DNA from: DASUPK01 sp963815045
GTDB lineage: Bacteria > Actinomycetota > Thermoleophilia > Solirubrobacterales > 70-9
Direction: 5' to 3'
NCBI GenBank assembly: GCA_963815045.1
Contig: CAWFET010000001.1
Coordinates: 62,001 to 126,000, forward strand
DNA length: 64,000 bases
Part shown: positions 51,256 through 59,060 of the stretch, piece after piece
Layout of the letters: each line of letters starts with the position of its first letter
Numbering within the stretch: position 1 is the stretch's first letter
Translations under genes and position numbers: made by a program
The notes under the pieces: generated by a model
Database searches by the model: none
What the model saw: the letters and a program-made list of their open reading frames with translations, nothing else
Told to the model about the DNA's origin: nothing

Positions 51256-52122
51256 ATGGACGCCAATTCAGCTTCAGCGGTCCTCTTCCCGGGTCAGGGG
51301 GTCGGGGATCCGTCGAGCCGTGAGGTGGTCGCGGATTTCCGCCCGGACCTGCTCGGTCTCGCCACCGAGCTTGTCGGCGAGGACCCCTTCGAGCGGATGT
51401 CAGAGGGCACGGCCTTCGCCCAGCCAGCCGTCTACTGCGCCTCGATGGCGGGCTTCGAGCGGCTCGGACGGCCGGATGCCGAGTACTTCGCCGGGCACTC
51501 GCTCGGCGAGATCGGCGCCCTCGCCGCCGCCGGAGCGGTGGACGCTGCCGACGGGCTGCGAATCGTCGTGGCCCGGGGCCGGGTCATGGACGACGCCGCG
51601 CGCGCAGGGGAGCCGGGCGGGATGCTCGCGGTCGGCTCCGACCGCGAAGGCGCTCAGGCCCTCGCCGACGAGCACGGCCTGACCCTGGCGAACGAGAACT
51701 CCCCGCAGCAGTTCGTCCTGTCCGGGCCTCTGGCTCGAATCGAGGAGGCTGAGGCAGTCGCGAAGGGCGCGAGCATGCGGGCCAAGAAGCTCGCCGTCGC
51801 AGGCGCCTTCCACACCGAGGCGATGTCCGTGGGGGTGGACGCGTTCCGGGCCGAGCTCGACGCGCTCGACTTCCGCACCCCGGGCATGCCCGTGATCTCC
51901 TCGACCACAGCCGAGTCCTTCGGCGACGACGTGCGCGATGCCCTCGCCGCCTCCCTGGTCAGCCCGATCCGCTGGACGGCGGTGCTCGCGAAGCTCGAGG
52001 AGCTGGGCGTGACGCGGTACGTCGACGTAGGACCGGGAAAGGTCCTCGCCGGGCTCGTCCGCCGGACGATCGACGGTGCCGAGACCGAGACCCTGGCCAG
52101 CCGGGAGTCCGCTCTTGCCTGA
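51256..52122 (+). CDS. fabD: malonyl-CoA:ACP transacylase
   Basis: 288 residues from ATG 51256 (upstream in-frame starts at 51205 are rejected because of the promoter). FPGQG near the N-terminus, active Ser82 in GHSLGE, and the catalytic His in VAGAFHTEAMS. Loads malonyl groups onto ACP. First gene of the fatty-acid synthesis operon; overlaps FabH by 8 bases. Confidence 0.93.
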   Translation: MDANSASAVLFPGQGVGDPSSREVVADFRPDLLGLATELVGEDPFERMSEGTAFAQPAVYCASMAGFERLGRPDAEYFAGHSLGEIGALAAAGAVDAADGLRIVVARGRVMDDAARAGEPGGMLAVGSDREGAQALADEHGLTLANENSPQQFVLSGPLARIEEAEAVAKGASMRAKKLAVAGAFHTEAMSVGVDAFRAELDALDFRTPGMPVISSTTAESFGDDVRDALAASLVSPIRWTAVLAKLEELGVTRYVDVGPGKVLAGLVRRTIDGAETETLASRESALA

Positions 52123-53167
52123 GCTCTCGCCTGGACAGCAGTGGGAGGTCGACGCGTCTCTGGTCGATCCCGAGGGCCTGATTGCGCGAGCGACCGGCGC
52201 ATCGATCGACGCCGAAAAGCAAACCGCCGGGCCCGGCATCGCGGCCGTCGCCGCGGCACTGCCGGAGCGGGTGGTCGAGAACGCGGAGATCGCCGGTCCG
52301 CTCGGCGTCGACTCGGACTGGATCTCCTCCCGCACGGGGATCCAGCGCCGACGTCGCGCGAACGGCGAGACGCTGGTCGACCTCGCCTCCGACGCCGGTT
52401 CGAGGGCGCTCGAGCTCGCCAACTTCGATCCGGCGGATCTCGACCTCATCCTGGTCGCAACCTGTTCCCCGGACCAGATGCTGCCCAATATGGCGCCGCT
52501 GGTCGCCAACCGAATGGGAGCCGGCTCAGCCGGAACCATGGACATCGGCGCCGCCTGCACGGGCTTCCTTTCGGCCCTCTCTCTCGCGACGGCGCAGCTC
52601 GAGTCCGGCCGGGCTCGAGCTGCGCTCGTCGTCGGCGCCGAGGTCCTCAGCCGGGTGGTCGACTACAGCGACAAGCGCACCGCCGGCCTGTTCGGCGATG
52701 GGGCCGGGGCCGCACTGCTCACCCTGGGCGGCCCCGGTCTGATCGGCCCGATCGCGCTGCGCGCGGACGGCGCGCGCGGCGACTTCATCCGGATCTCGAA
52801 TGAGGAACGGCTGGTTCGCATGGACGGCCGGGCCACCTTCCGCGCCGCGGTCGCCGCGATGAGCGACACGACCCACCAGGTCGTCTCCGATGCCGGCCTC
52901 GCCCTCGACGAGATCGACCTCTTCGTCTACCACCAGGCCAACTCGCGGATCATCTCCGCGGTCGGCGAGCGGCTCGACCTGCCCCCGGACCGGGTGATCG
53001 ACTGCCTGTCCGAGTACGGCAACACCTCGGCGGCCAGCATTCCGATCGCGCTCGCCGACGCGGCCTCGACCGGCCTGCTCCGAAAGGGATCGCGAGTGCT
53101 GCTCTCCGCCTTCGGCTCCGGGCTCACCTGGGGCGCCGGGATCGTCGAGTGGGAGGGGACGGTGTGA
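52115..53167 (+). CDS. fabH: 3-oxoacyl-ACP synthase III with N-terminal extension
   Basis: 350 residues from TTG 52115 (overlapping fabD). Catalytic Cys in DIGAACTGF, His in VYHQANSRI, Asn in EYGNTSAASI: the Cys-His-Asn triad of KAS III. The first about 40 residues (ELSPGQQWEVDASLVDPEGL) precede the normal FabH start (GIAAVAAALPERVVENAEI) and are not part of known FabH. Starts fatty-acid chains with acetyl- or branched-chain CoA. Confidence 0.9.
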   Translation: MPELSPGQQWEVDASLVDPEGLIARATGASIDAEKQTAGPGIAAVAAALPERVVENAEIAGPLGVDSDWISSRTGIQRRRRANGETLVDLASDAGSRALELANFDPADLDLILVATCSPDQMLPNMAPLVANRMGAGSAGTMDIGAACTGFLSALSLATAQLESGRARAALVVGAEVLSRVVDYSDKRTAGLFGDGAGAALLTLGGPGLIGPIALRADGARGDFIRISNEERLVRMDGRATFRAAVAAMSDTTHQVVSDAGLALDEIDLFVYHQANSRIISAVGERLDLPPDRVIDCLSEYGNTSAASIPIALADAASTGLLRKGSRVLLSAFGSGLTWGAGIVEWEGTV

Positions 53168-53961
53168 GCGTGGAGACCGCCGCCACCGTCGCGAAGCGGG
53201 CGGCGCCCCGGGACACAGGCTGCGCGCTGGTCACCGGCGCATCCCGCGGGATCGGCGCGGCCACAGCGCAGGCATTGGCCGAGGACGGCTGGGCGGTCGC
53301 TGTGAACTACTCGCGCGACCGCCAGGGCGCCGAGGCGATCGCCGACTCGATCGAGGACGCCGGAGGCATGGCGTTCGCCGTTGGCGCCGACGTCTCCGAT
53401 CCAGAGGCGGTCGATCGGATGCTCACCGACGTCGCCGAGCGACTCGGCCCGGTCCTGGTGCTGGTCAACAACGCGGGCATCACCGCGGACAACCTCTCGA
53501 TGCGGCTCAGTGACGAGGACTGGAGCCGCGTGCTCGATGTCAACCTGACCGCGGTCTTCCGGCTCACGCGGTCGGCGATCGGCCCGATGATGCGCCAGCG
53601 CTTCGGCCGGGTCATCAACGTCTCCTCGGTCTCGGGACTGCGCGCCAATCCCGGCCAGGCGAACTACTCGGCCTCGAAGGCGGGATTGATCGGCTTCACG
53701 AGGACAGTCGCCGCCGAGGTCGCGCGCCGCGGTGTCACCGTCAACGCGGTCGCCCCGGGCCTGATCGAAACCGAGCTGACTCGCGAATTCACCAGCGGCG
53801 CCAATGGAGAGGGCTCCGGCGGCGGCCTGCTCGACCACATCCCGGCGCGGCGAACCGGCACGCCCGAGGACGTCGCCGCCTGCATCCGCTTTCTGGCATC
53901 GGACGAGGCCTCCTATGTGACCGGAGCGGTGCTGCCGGTCGACGGCGGCATGTCCGCCTAA
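53164..53961 (+). CDS. fabG: 3-oxoacyl-ACP reductase
   Basis: 265 residues from GTG 53164 (GTGA overlap with fabH). Rossmann motif VTGASRGIGAATA, NNAGI (NAG motif), Ser/Tyr/Lys triad NVSSVSG and YSASKAG. NADPH-dependent reduction of 3-oxoacyl-ACP in chain elongation. Confidence 0.93.
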   Translation: MSVETAATVAKRAAPRDTGCALVTGASRGIGAATAQALAEDGWAVAVNYSRDRQGAEAIADSIEDAGGMAFAVGADVSDPEAVDRMLTDVAERLGPVLVLVNNAGITADNLSMRLSDEDWSRVLDVNLTAVFRLTRSAIGPMMRQRFGRVINVSSVSGLRANPGQANYSASKAGLIGFTRTVAAEVARRGVTVNAVAPGLIETELTREFTSGANGEGSGGGLLDHIPARRTGTPEDVAACIRFLASDEASYVTGAVLPVDGGMSA

Positions 53962-53987
53962 CCGAAGAACCAACGAAAGGAGAAGCA

Positions 53988-54233
53988 ATGGCGACCGCAA
54001 CGAAGAACGAGGTGCAGGAGAGGGTGATCTCGGCGCTCGTCGAGTTCGGCGAGGAGCCCGAGAACGTGAAGCCCGACTCGCGCTTCGAGGATCTGGACAT
54101 CGACTCGCTCGACCTGGTGGAGCTCGCTCAGGTGATCGAGGACGAGTACGGCATCGAGGTGACGGACGCCGACATGGACAAGATCGCCACGGTTCAGGAC
54201 GTCGTCGAGTTCGTTTCCGCGCGCCAGTCCTGA
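53988..54233 (+). CDS. acpP: acyl carrier protein
   Basis: 81 residues. Acidic helical protein with the phosphopantetheine site Ser40 in DIDSLDLVELAQVIEDEY. AAGGAG ribosome site 5 bases before the ATG. Carries the growing chain for the whole cluster. Stop overlaps the fabF start (TGATG). Confidence 0.95.
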   Translation: MATATKNEVQERVISALVEFGEEPENVKPDSRFEDLDIDSLDLVELAQVIEDEYGIEVTDADMDKIATVQDVVEFVSARQS

Positions 54234-55429
54234 TGCGCCGGGTTGCGATCACCGGGATCGGCGCCGTCACGCCCCTCGGCGTCGGCGCGCCGGCCCTGCA
54301 CGAGCGCTGGTCCGCCGGCGAATCCGGGATCGAGGACGGCCTCGCCCGTTGCTCGGAGTTCGAGGTGACCGACCACCTCACCCGGCGGCAGGCGCGCCGC
54401 ACCGACCGCTTCACGCATCTGGCGCTCGCGGCGGCGGCCGAGGCGATCTCCCAGGCCGGGCTCGACGAGGCGCCCTATGACCGCGCCGAGATCGGCAGCG
54501 TGATCGGCACCGGAATCGGCGGCCTCTCCACGATCGAGCACGAGCACACCGTCCTGGACGAGCAGGGGCAGGGCAAGGTCTCGCCCCACTGCGTGCCGCA
54601 GATGATGGCCAACTCGGCCTCCGGCGCCCTGGCGATCCAGCACGACCTGCGCGGCCAGTGCTTCGGGACCGTCTCCGCCTGCGCGGCGGGCGCACACGCC
54701 GTCGGGACCGCGGCCCGGATGGTCTCCTATGGCGACGCCGTCGCCTGCGTGACGGGAGGCGCCGAGTCCGCGATGACCCCGCTGGCGACGGCGGCCTTCG
54801 CCGAGATGGGCGCGACCTCCGAGTCCGGCATCTCCAGGCCGTTCGATCGCCGCCGCGACGGCTTCGTCATGGGCGAGGGCGCCGGAGTGATGGTCCTCGA
54901 GGACGCCGAGACCGCGGAGCTGCGTGGCGCGCAGATCCTCGGCTACGTGATCGGCTACGGGGCCACGGCCGATGCCCACCACATGACGGCGCCCGAGCCG
55001 AGCGGCGACGGCGCCGCTCGCGCGATCCGCAAGGCGCTGGCCGATGCGGACGTCGAGCCGAGCGACCTCGCGTACGTCAACGCACACGGGACCTCGACTC
55101 CGCTCAACGATCGCTCGGAGACGGAGGCCCTCAAGACGGCCCTGGGCGACGACGCATTTCGCATTCCGACCTCGTCCACGAAGTCGGCGATCGGCCATCT
55201 GCTCGGCGCCGCCGGTGCCGTCGAGGCGGTCGAGACGCTGCAGGCGCTGCGCGCCAAGGCGGCGCCGCCGACCCTCAACTACGAGGAGCCCGACGAGGGA
55301 CTCGACCTCGACTACGTGCCGAACGAGGCCAAGGCCCTGCCGTTGAATGGCCACCCCGCCGTCGGGATCAGCAACTCGTTCGGCTTCGGCGGACACAACG
55401 CCGTGCTCTGCATCGAGGCGGCCGCGTGA
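54233..55429 (+). CDS. fabF: 3-oxoacyl-ACP synthase II
   Basis: 398 residues. KAS I/II triad: Cys in TVSACAAGAHAVG, His in NAHGTSTPLND, His in KSAIGHLLGAAGAVE. GIGAVTPLG and GFGGHNA motifs confirm the family. Elongation condensing enzyme. Overlaps the next gene (GTGA). Confidence 0.94.
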   Translation: MRRVAITGIGAVTPLGVGAPALHERWSAGESGIEDGLARCSEFEVTDHLTRRQARRTDRFTHLALAAAAEAISQAGLDEAPYDRAEIGSVIGTGIGGLSTIEHEHTVLDEQGQGKVSPHCVPQMMANSASGALAIQHDLRGQCFGTVSACAAGAHAVGTAARMVSYGDAVACVTGGAESAMTPLATAAFAEMGATSESGISRPFDRRRDGFVMGEGAGVMVLEDAETAELRGAQILGYVIGYGATADAHHMTAPEPSGDGAARAIRKALADADVEPSDLAYVNAHGTSTPLNDRSETEALKTALGDDAFRIPTSSTKSAIGHLLGAAGAVEAVETLQALRAKAAPPTLNYEEPDEGLDLDYVPNEAKALPLNGHPAVGISNSFGFGGHNAVLCIEAAA

Positions 55430-56865
55430 ACCTGATGCTGGCCGAGAAGGAGGCGCCGCACCGCGAGCGACTGGCGCCTCTGGAGAGGCTCGAGGCGCTC
55501 TGCGATCCGGGCTCGCTCGAGCTGGTCCGCACGCGGGTCGCCTCCCGCTCGGCGCGTTCCGCCCCCGGCGACGGCGTCGTCGCGGGCGCGGGCAGCGTCG
55601 GCGGCCGGCCGGTCTATTGCTACGCGCAGGACCAGAGCTTCGCGGGGGGCTCGCTCGGCACGGCGCAGGCGGAGACGATCGTGCGCGTCCTCGACCTGGC
55701 GGGACGGGCCGAGGCGCCCGTCGTCGGCTTCGTCGCCTCCGGCGGTGCGCGCATCGACGAGGGGGCGGGCGCGCTGGGCGGATACGGCGCGATCTTCCGT
55801 CACCACGTCGCCCTCTCCGGCCGCGTGCCGCAGATCAGCGTGATCACCGGGACCTCGGCCGGCGGCGGCGCCTACTCACCGGCCCTCACCGACTTCGTGG
55901 TGATGACCGAGGAGGCCCGGCTCTTCCTCACCGGTCCCGGTGTCGTGCAGGAGGTGATGGGGGAGAACGTGACGATGGACGAGCTCGGCGGCGCCCGGGT
56001 CCACTCCCGCAATGGGGTCTGCGATCTGGTCGCTCCCGATGACCGGGCCGCGGCCGAGCTGGTCCGCGACCTGCTCGGGCATCTGCCGCAGAGCTCGGAG
56101 TCGCCGCCTGACCCGGTCCTGCCGCAGGAGCCGCTCGGCCGCGACCCGGGCACCGCCGTGCCGGCCAGCCCCCGCAAGGTCTACGACGTCCGCTCGGTGA
56201 TCCGCTGCATCGGTGACTCCAGCTCGATGCTCGAGCTCTCCCCCCGCTGGGCTCGCAACATGGTGACGGCGCTGATCCGCTTGAACGGGCATCCGGTCGG
56301 CGTGGTGGCGAACCAGCCGCACCACCTCGGCGGCGTGATCGACTCGGCCGCATCCGAGAAGGCCGCCCGATTCATTCGCCGCTGCGATTCCTTCGGGCTT
56401 CCCCTAGTCGTCCTGGTCGATACCCCGGGCTTCCTGCCCGGGACGAAGCAGGAGGCGATGGGTGTGATCCGGCACGGCGCCGGCCTTCTGCACGCCTTCT
56501 CGGCCGCCCGCGTCCCGAAGGTGACGGTCGTACTTCGCAAGGCGTACGGCGGCGGGTTCATCACGATGAACTCTCGGGAGCTCGGCGCGGACGTGGTCCT
56601 CGCCTGGCCGGGCGCGGAGATCGGCGTGCTCGGCGCGCGCCAGGCCGTGGGAATCATGCATCGGCGGGCGATCGAAGGGTCAGCCGACCCGGCGGCCGAG
56701 CATGCGCGCCTCGCCGACGAGTACGCCGAGGGACAGCTGAGGGCCGAGGTCGCCGCCGGGGCCGGCGACGTGGACGAGGTGATCGAGCCGGCCGAGACGA
56801 GGGCGCGCCTGATCTGGGCGCTCGCGGCACTCGGCGGAGCAAACGGACGAAGGAGAACGGCATGA
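55426..56865 (+). CDS. acyl-CoA carboxylase carboxyltransferase (beta) subunit
   Basis: 479 residues from GTG 55426. Carboxyltransferase pattern: SGGARIDEGAGALGGYG, ISVITGTSAGGGAYSPAL, then DTPGFLPGTKQEAMGVIRHGAGLLHA and KAYGGGFITMNSRELGADVVLAWPGAEIGVLGARQAV. This is the single-chain PCC/ACC beta type. It should make malonyl-CoA for the pathway with a biotin carboxylase subunit encoded elsewhere. Coupled to fabF and to the MaoC gene by overlapping start/stop codons. Confidence 0.9.
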   Translation: MNLMLAEKEAPHRERLAPLERLEALCDPGSLELVRTRVASRSARSAPGDGVVAGAGSVGGRPVYCYAQDQSFAGGSLGTAQAETIVRVLDLAGRAEAPVVGFVASGGARIDEGAGALGGYGAIFRHHVALSGRVPQISVITGTSAGGGAYSPALTDFVVMTEEARLFLTGPGVVQEVMGENVTMDELGGARVHSRNGVCDLVAPDDRAAAELVRDLLGHLPQSSESPPDPVLPQEPLGRDPGTAVPASPRKVYDVRSVIRCIGDSSSMLELSPRWARNMVTALIRLNGHPVGVVANQPHHLGGVIDSAASEKAARFIRRCDSFGLPLVVLVDTPGFLPGTKQEAMGVIRHGAGLLHAFSAARVPKVTVVLRKAYGGGFITMNSRELGADVVLAWPGAEIGVLGARQAVGIMHRRAIEGSADPAAEHARLADEYAEGQLRAEVAAGAGDVDEVIEPAETRARLIWALAALGGANGRRRTA

Positions 56866-57413
56866 CGACGGAGACGATCGAGGCGACCCGCGAGGGAGTG
56901 CTCTGGAGGGAGGCGCCGCCCTTCTTCGACGATCTGGAGATCGGAGACTCGATGGAGTCCTCGGGCCGGACCGTGACCGAGTACGACGTGGTCTCGTTCG
57001 CGGCCCTGACCGGCGACTGGCACCCGCAGCACGCGGACGCCGCCTGGGCCGCCGAGAGCCCCTTCGGCCGCCGGATCGCTCACGGCATGCTGGTCCTCTC
57101 CTACGCGCTCGGCCTGCTGCCGATCGACCCCCGCGTCGTACTCGCGCTCCGCTCGATCGACGGCGCGGTGCTGAAGCGGCCCGTCGGACTTGGGGACACG
57201 ATCCGGGTCCGCGCCCGGCTCGCCGACAAGCGCGAGCTCGGCGCCGAGACCGGCCTGGTCACTCTCGCGGTCCGGATCGTCAACCAGGCCGACGAGCTGG
57301 TCGCCCGCATGGAGATCGTCGTGCTCTGGCGGCGCGAGCCGGAGCGGGCGGAGCCTCAGGCCTCCTCGGACGACGAGCTCTCGCCCCTTCAGGACGGCAG
57401 GTTGCTCGCCTGA
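56862..57413 (+). CDS. MaoC-like (R)-hydroxyacyl dehydratase
   Basis: 183 residues. Hot-dog fold with the MaoC catalytic motif FAALTGDWHPQHADAAWA (Asp and His) and RIAHGMLVLS. Probably performs the dehydration step normally done by FabZ or HadB in this cluster (no FabZ is present). Overlaps the carboxylase (ATGA) and FabI (TGATG). Confidence 0.87.
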   Translation: MTTETIEATREGVLWREAPPFFDDLEIGDSMESSGRTVTEYDVVSFAALTGDWHPQHADAAWAAESPFGRRIAHGMLVLSYALGLLPIDPRVVLALRSIDGAVLKRPVGLGDTIRVRARLADKRELGAETGLVTLAVRIVNQADELVARMEIVVLWRREPERAEPQASSDDELSPLQDGRLLA

Positions 57414-58219
57414 TGCTTGACGGCAAGAGATTCCTGATCACCGGGGTTCTGACGAGGAAGAGCATTGCGTTCGCCGTCGCGCGAGAAGCCCAGGCCGCCG
57501 GGGCCGAGGTGGTGCTCACCGGCTTCGGCCGCACCCGCCGGATGACCGAGCGGGCTGCGGCTCGCCTGCCGGAGCAGCCCGACGTGCTCGAGCTCGACGT
57601 CAACTCCGAGGACGATCTCGCCGGCCTGGCCGCGGAGATCGATGGCCGCTGGGGTCGTCTTGACGGCGTGCTCCACGCGATCGCCTTCGCGCCGGACGAC
57701 GCGATCGGCGGACGCTTCCTGGAGACCCCGCCCGAGAGCGCCGAGCAGGCCTTCCGGACCAGCGCCTACTCGTACGCGGCGCTGGCGCGGCACCTCGCCC
57801 CGCTGATGGAGGGCGGTGGCAGCGTCGTGGGCCTCGACTTCGACGCCTCGGTCGCCTGGCCGTCCTACGACTGGATGGGAGTGGCGAAGGCCGCTCTGGA
57901 GTCCGTCAACCGCTACCTGGCGAGGGAGCTGGGCCCACGCGGGATCCGCGCGAACCTGATCTCGGCCGGGCCGATCTCCTCACCTGCGGCGAGTGGCATC
58001 GATGGCTTCGAGCACCTGGCGGCGGGCTGGCCCGAGGCCGCGCCGCTCGGGTGGGACACGGAGGATCCGACGGCTGTGGCGCGCGCCGTTCTCTTCCTGC
58101 TTTCCGACTGGTCCTCGGCGATCAGCGGAGAGGTGATTCACGTCGACGGCGGCGTTCACGCCGTCGGGGGCCAGAACGGTGCTAGCGCCCCTTCCAGTCT
58201 GGCGCTCGCTTCTCGCTGA
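57413..58219 (+). CDS. fabI: enoyl-ACP reductase (NADH)
   Basis: 268 residues. Short-chain dehydrogenase with the FabI-type GKRFLITGVLTRKSIAFAVAREAQ N-terminus, the LDVNSEDDLAGL segment, HAIAFAP, and YDWMGVAKAALES (Tyr-x6-Lys). Final step of the elongation cycle. Last gene of the operon; overlaps the convergent enoyl-CoA hydratase by 38 bases. Confidence 0.9.
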   Translation: MLDGKRFLITGVLTRKSIAFAVAREAQAAGAEVVLTGFGRTRRMTERAAARLPEQPDVLELDVNSEDDLAGLAAEIDGRWGRLDGVLHAIAFAPDDAIGGRFLETPPESAEQAFRTSAYSYAALARHLAPLMEGGGSVVGLDFDASVAWPSYDWMGVAKAALESVNRYLARELGPRGIRANLISAGPISSPAASGIDGFEHLAAGWPEAAPLGWDTEDPTAVARAVLFLLSDWSSAISGEVIHVDGGVHAVGGQNGASAPSSLALASR

Positions 58220-58949
58220 ACGCCGTCGCGCCCTCGATCGCATCCTCGGACGTGAACACGGGGCCGACGATCTCTCCCTGCTTCTCCCAGAAGGTCTCGT
58301 CGTCCCAGGAGCCCTGCTGGTTGAGGATCGTCTTCGAAGCCGCGGTGGCGAGCGGCGCGTTCGCCGCGACCTCGGCCGCCAGCTCCAGCGCCACCTCGAG
58401 TGCCTTGCCCGGATCGGCGAGGCGGTTGACCAGCCCCAGTTCGGCGCCGCGCTCGGCTGTGATCGTCTCGCCGGTCAGGGCGAGCTCCATCGCGATGGCG
58501 GCGGGGAGGCGGCGGGGGAGCTGACGGAGGGCGCCGCCGGCCGCGACAAGCCCGCGCTTCGCCTCCGGGATCCCGAGCTTTGCGCCCCTGGCCGCGACGA
58601 TCAGGTCGCAGGCGAGCGCGATCTCGAGCCCGCCCGCCACGGCGAAGCCCTCGATCGCGGCGATCAGAGGCTTGGCCGCCGGCTTCTGCACGATGCCGGC
58701 GAAGCCGCGGTCCTTCGCCCAGGGGCGCTCTCCCGTGGCGAACGCCTTCAGGTCCATGCCCGAGCTGAAGCCCTTGCCCTCTCCGGCGATCACCCCGACG
58801 CTGAGCTCGTCGGCCGAATCCAGCTCGTCGAGAGCGGCCGCCATGGCCTCGGCCATCGCCAGATTGACGGCATTGCGGGCGTCCGGGCGGTTCAGCGTGA
58901 TCAGCAGGACGCGGTCGCGGCGCTCGGTGAGAAGGGGCTGCTCGTTCAC
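58182..58949 (-). CDS. enoyl-CoA hydratase/isomerase family protein
   Basis: 255 residues from GTG 58949 (TAAGGT box 8 bases upstream). Crotonase fold: the start of the alanine-rich NRPDARNAVNLAMAEAM, the oxyanion hole GKGFSSGMDLKAF and AIEGFAVAGGLEIALACDLI, then LGIPEAKRGLVAAGG. Substrate unknown; functions in fatty-acid breakdown or side-chain metabolism. Not part of the synthesis operon. Confidence 0.9.
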   Translation of the reverse strand: MNEQPLLTERRDRVLLITLNRPDARNAVNLAMAEAMAAALDELDSADELSVGVIAGEGKGFSSGMDLKAFATGERPWAKDRGFAGIVQKPAAKPLIAAIEGFAVAGGLEIALACDLIVAARGAKLGIPEAKRGLVAAGGALRQLPRRLPAAIAMELALTGETITAERGAELGLVNRLADPGKALEVALELAAEVAANAPLATAASKTILNQQGSWDDETFWEKQGEIVGPVFTSEDAIEGATAFSEKRAPDWKGR

Positions 58950-58985
58950 CGAGCGGCACCTTACAATCGCGCCTGCATCGAGCGC

Positions 58986-59059
58986 GCCCAGGTAGCTCAG
59001 TTGGCCAGAGCACTTCACTCGTAATGAAGGGGTCGCCGGTTCGAATCCGGCCCTGGGCT
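58986..59059 (+). tRNA. tRNA-Thr (anticodon CGT)
   Basis: Acceptor stem GCCCAGG pairs with CCTGGGC; D-arm GCTC...GAGC; anticodon stem CTTCA/TGAAG with loop CTCGTAA; T-arm GCCGG-TTCGAAT-CCGGC. Reads codon ACG. CCA not encoded. Divergent from the enoyl-CoA hydratase gene, convergent with the large secreted gene. Confidence 0.96.
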
Positions 59060-59060
59060 T

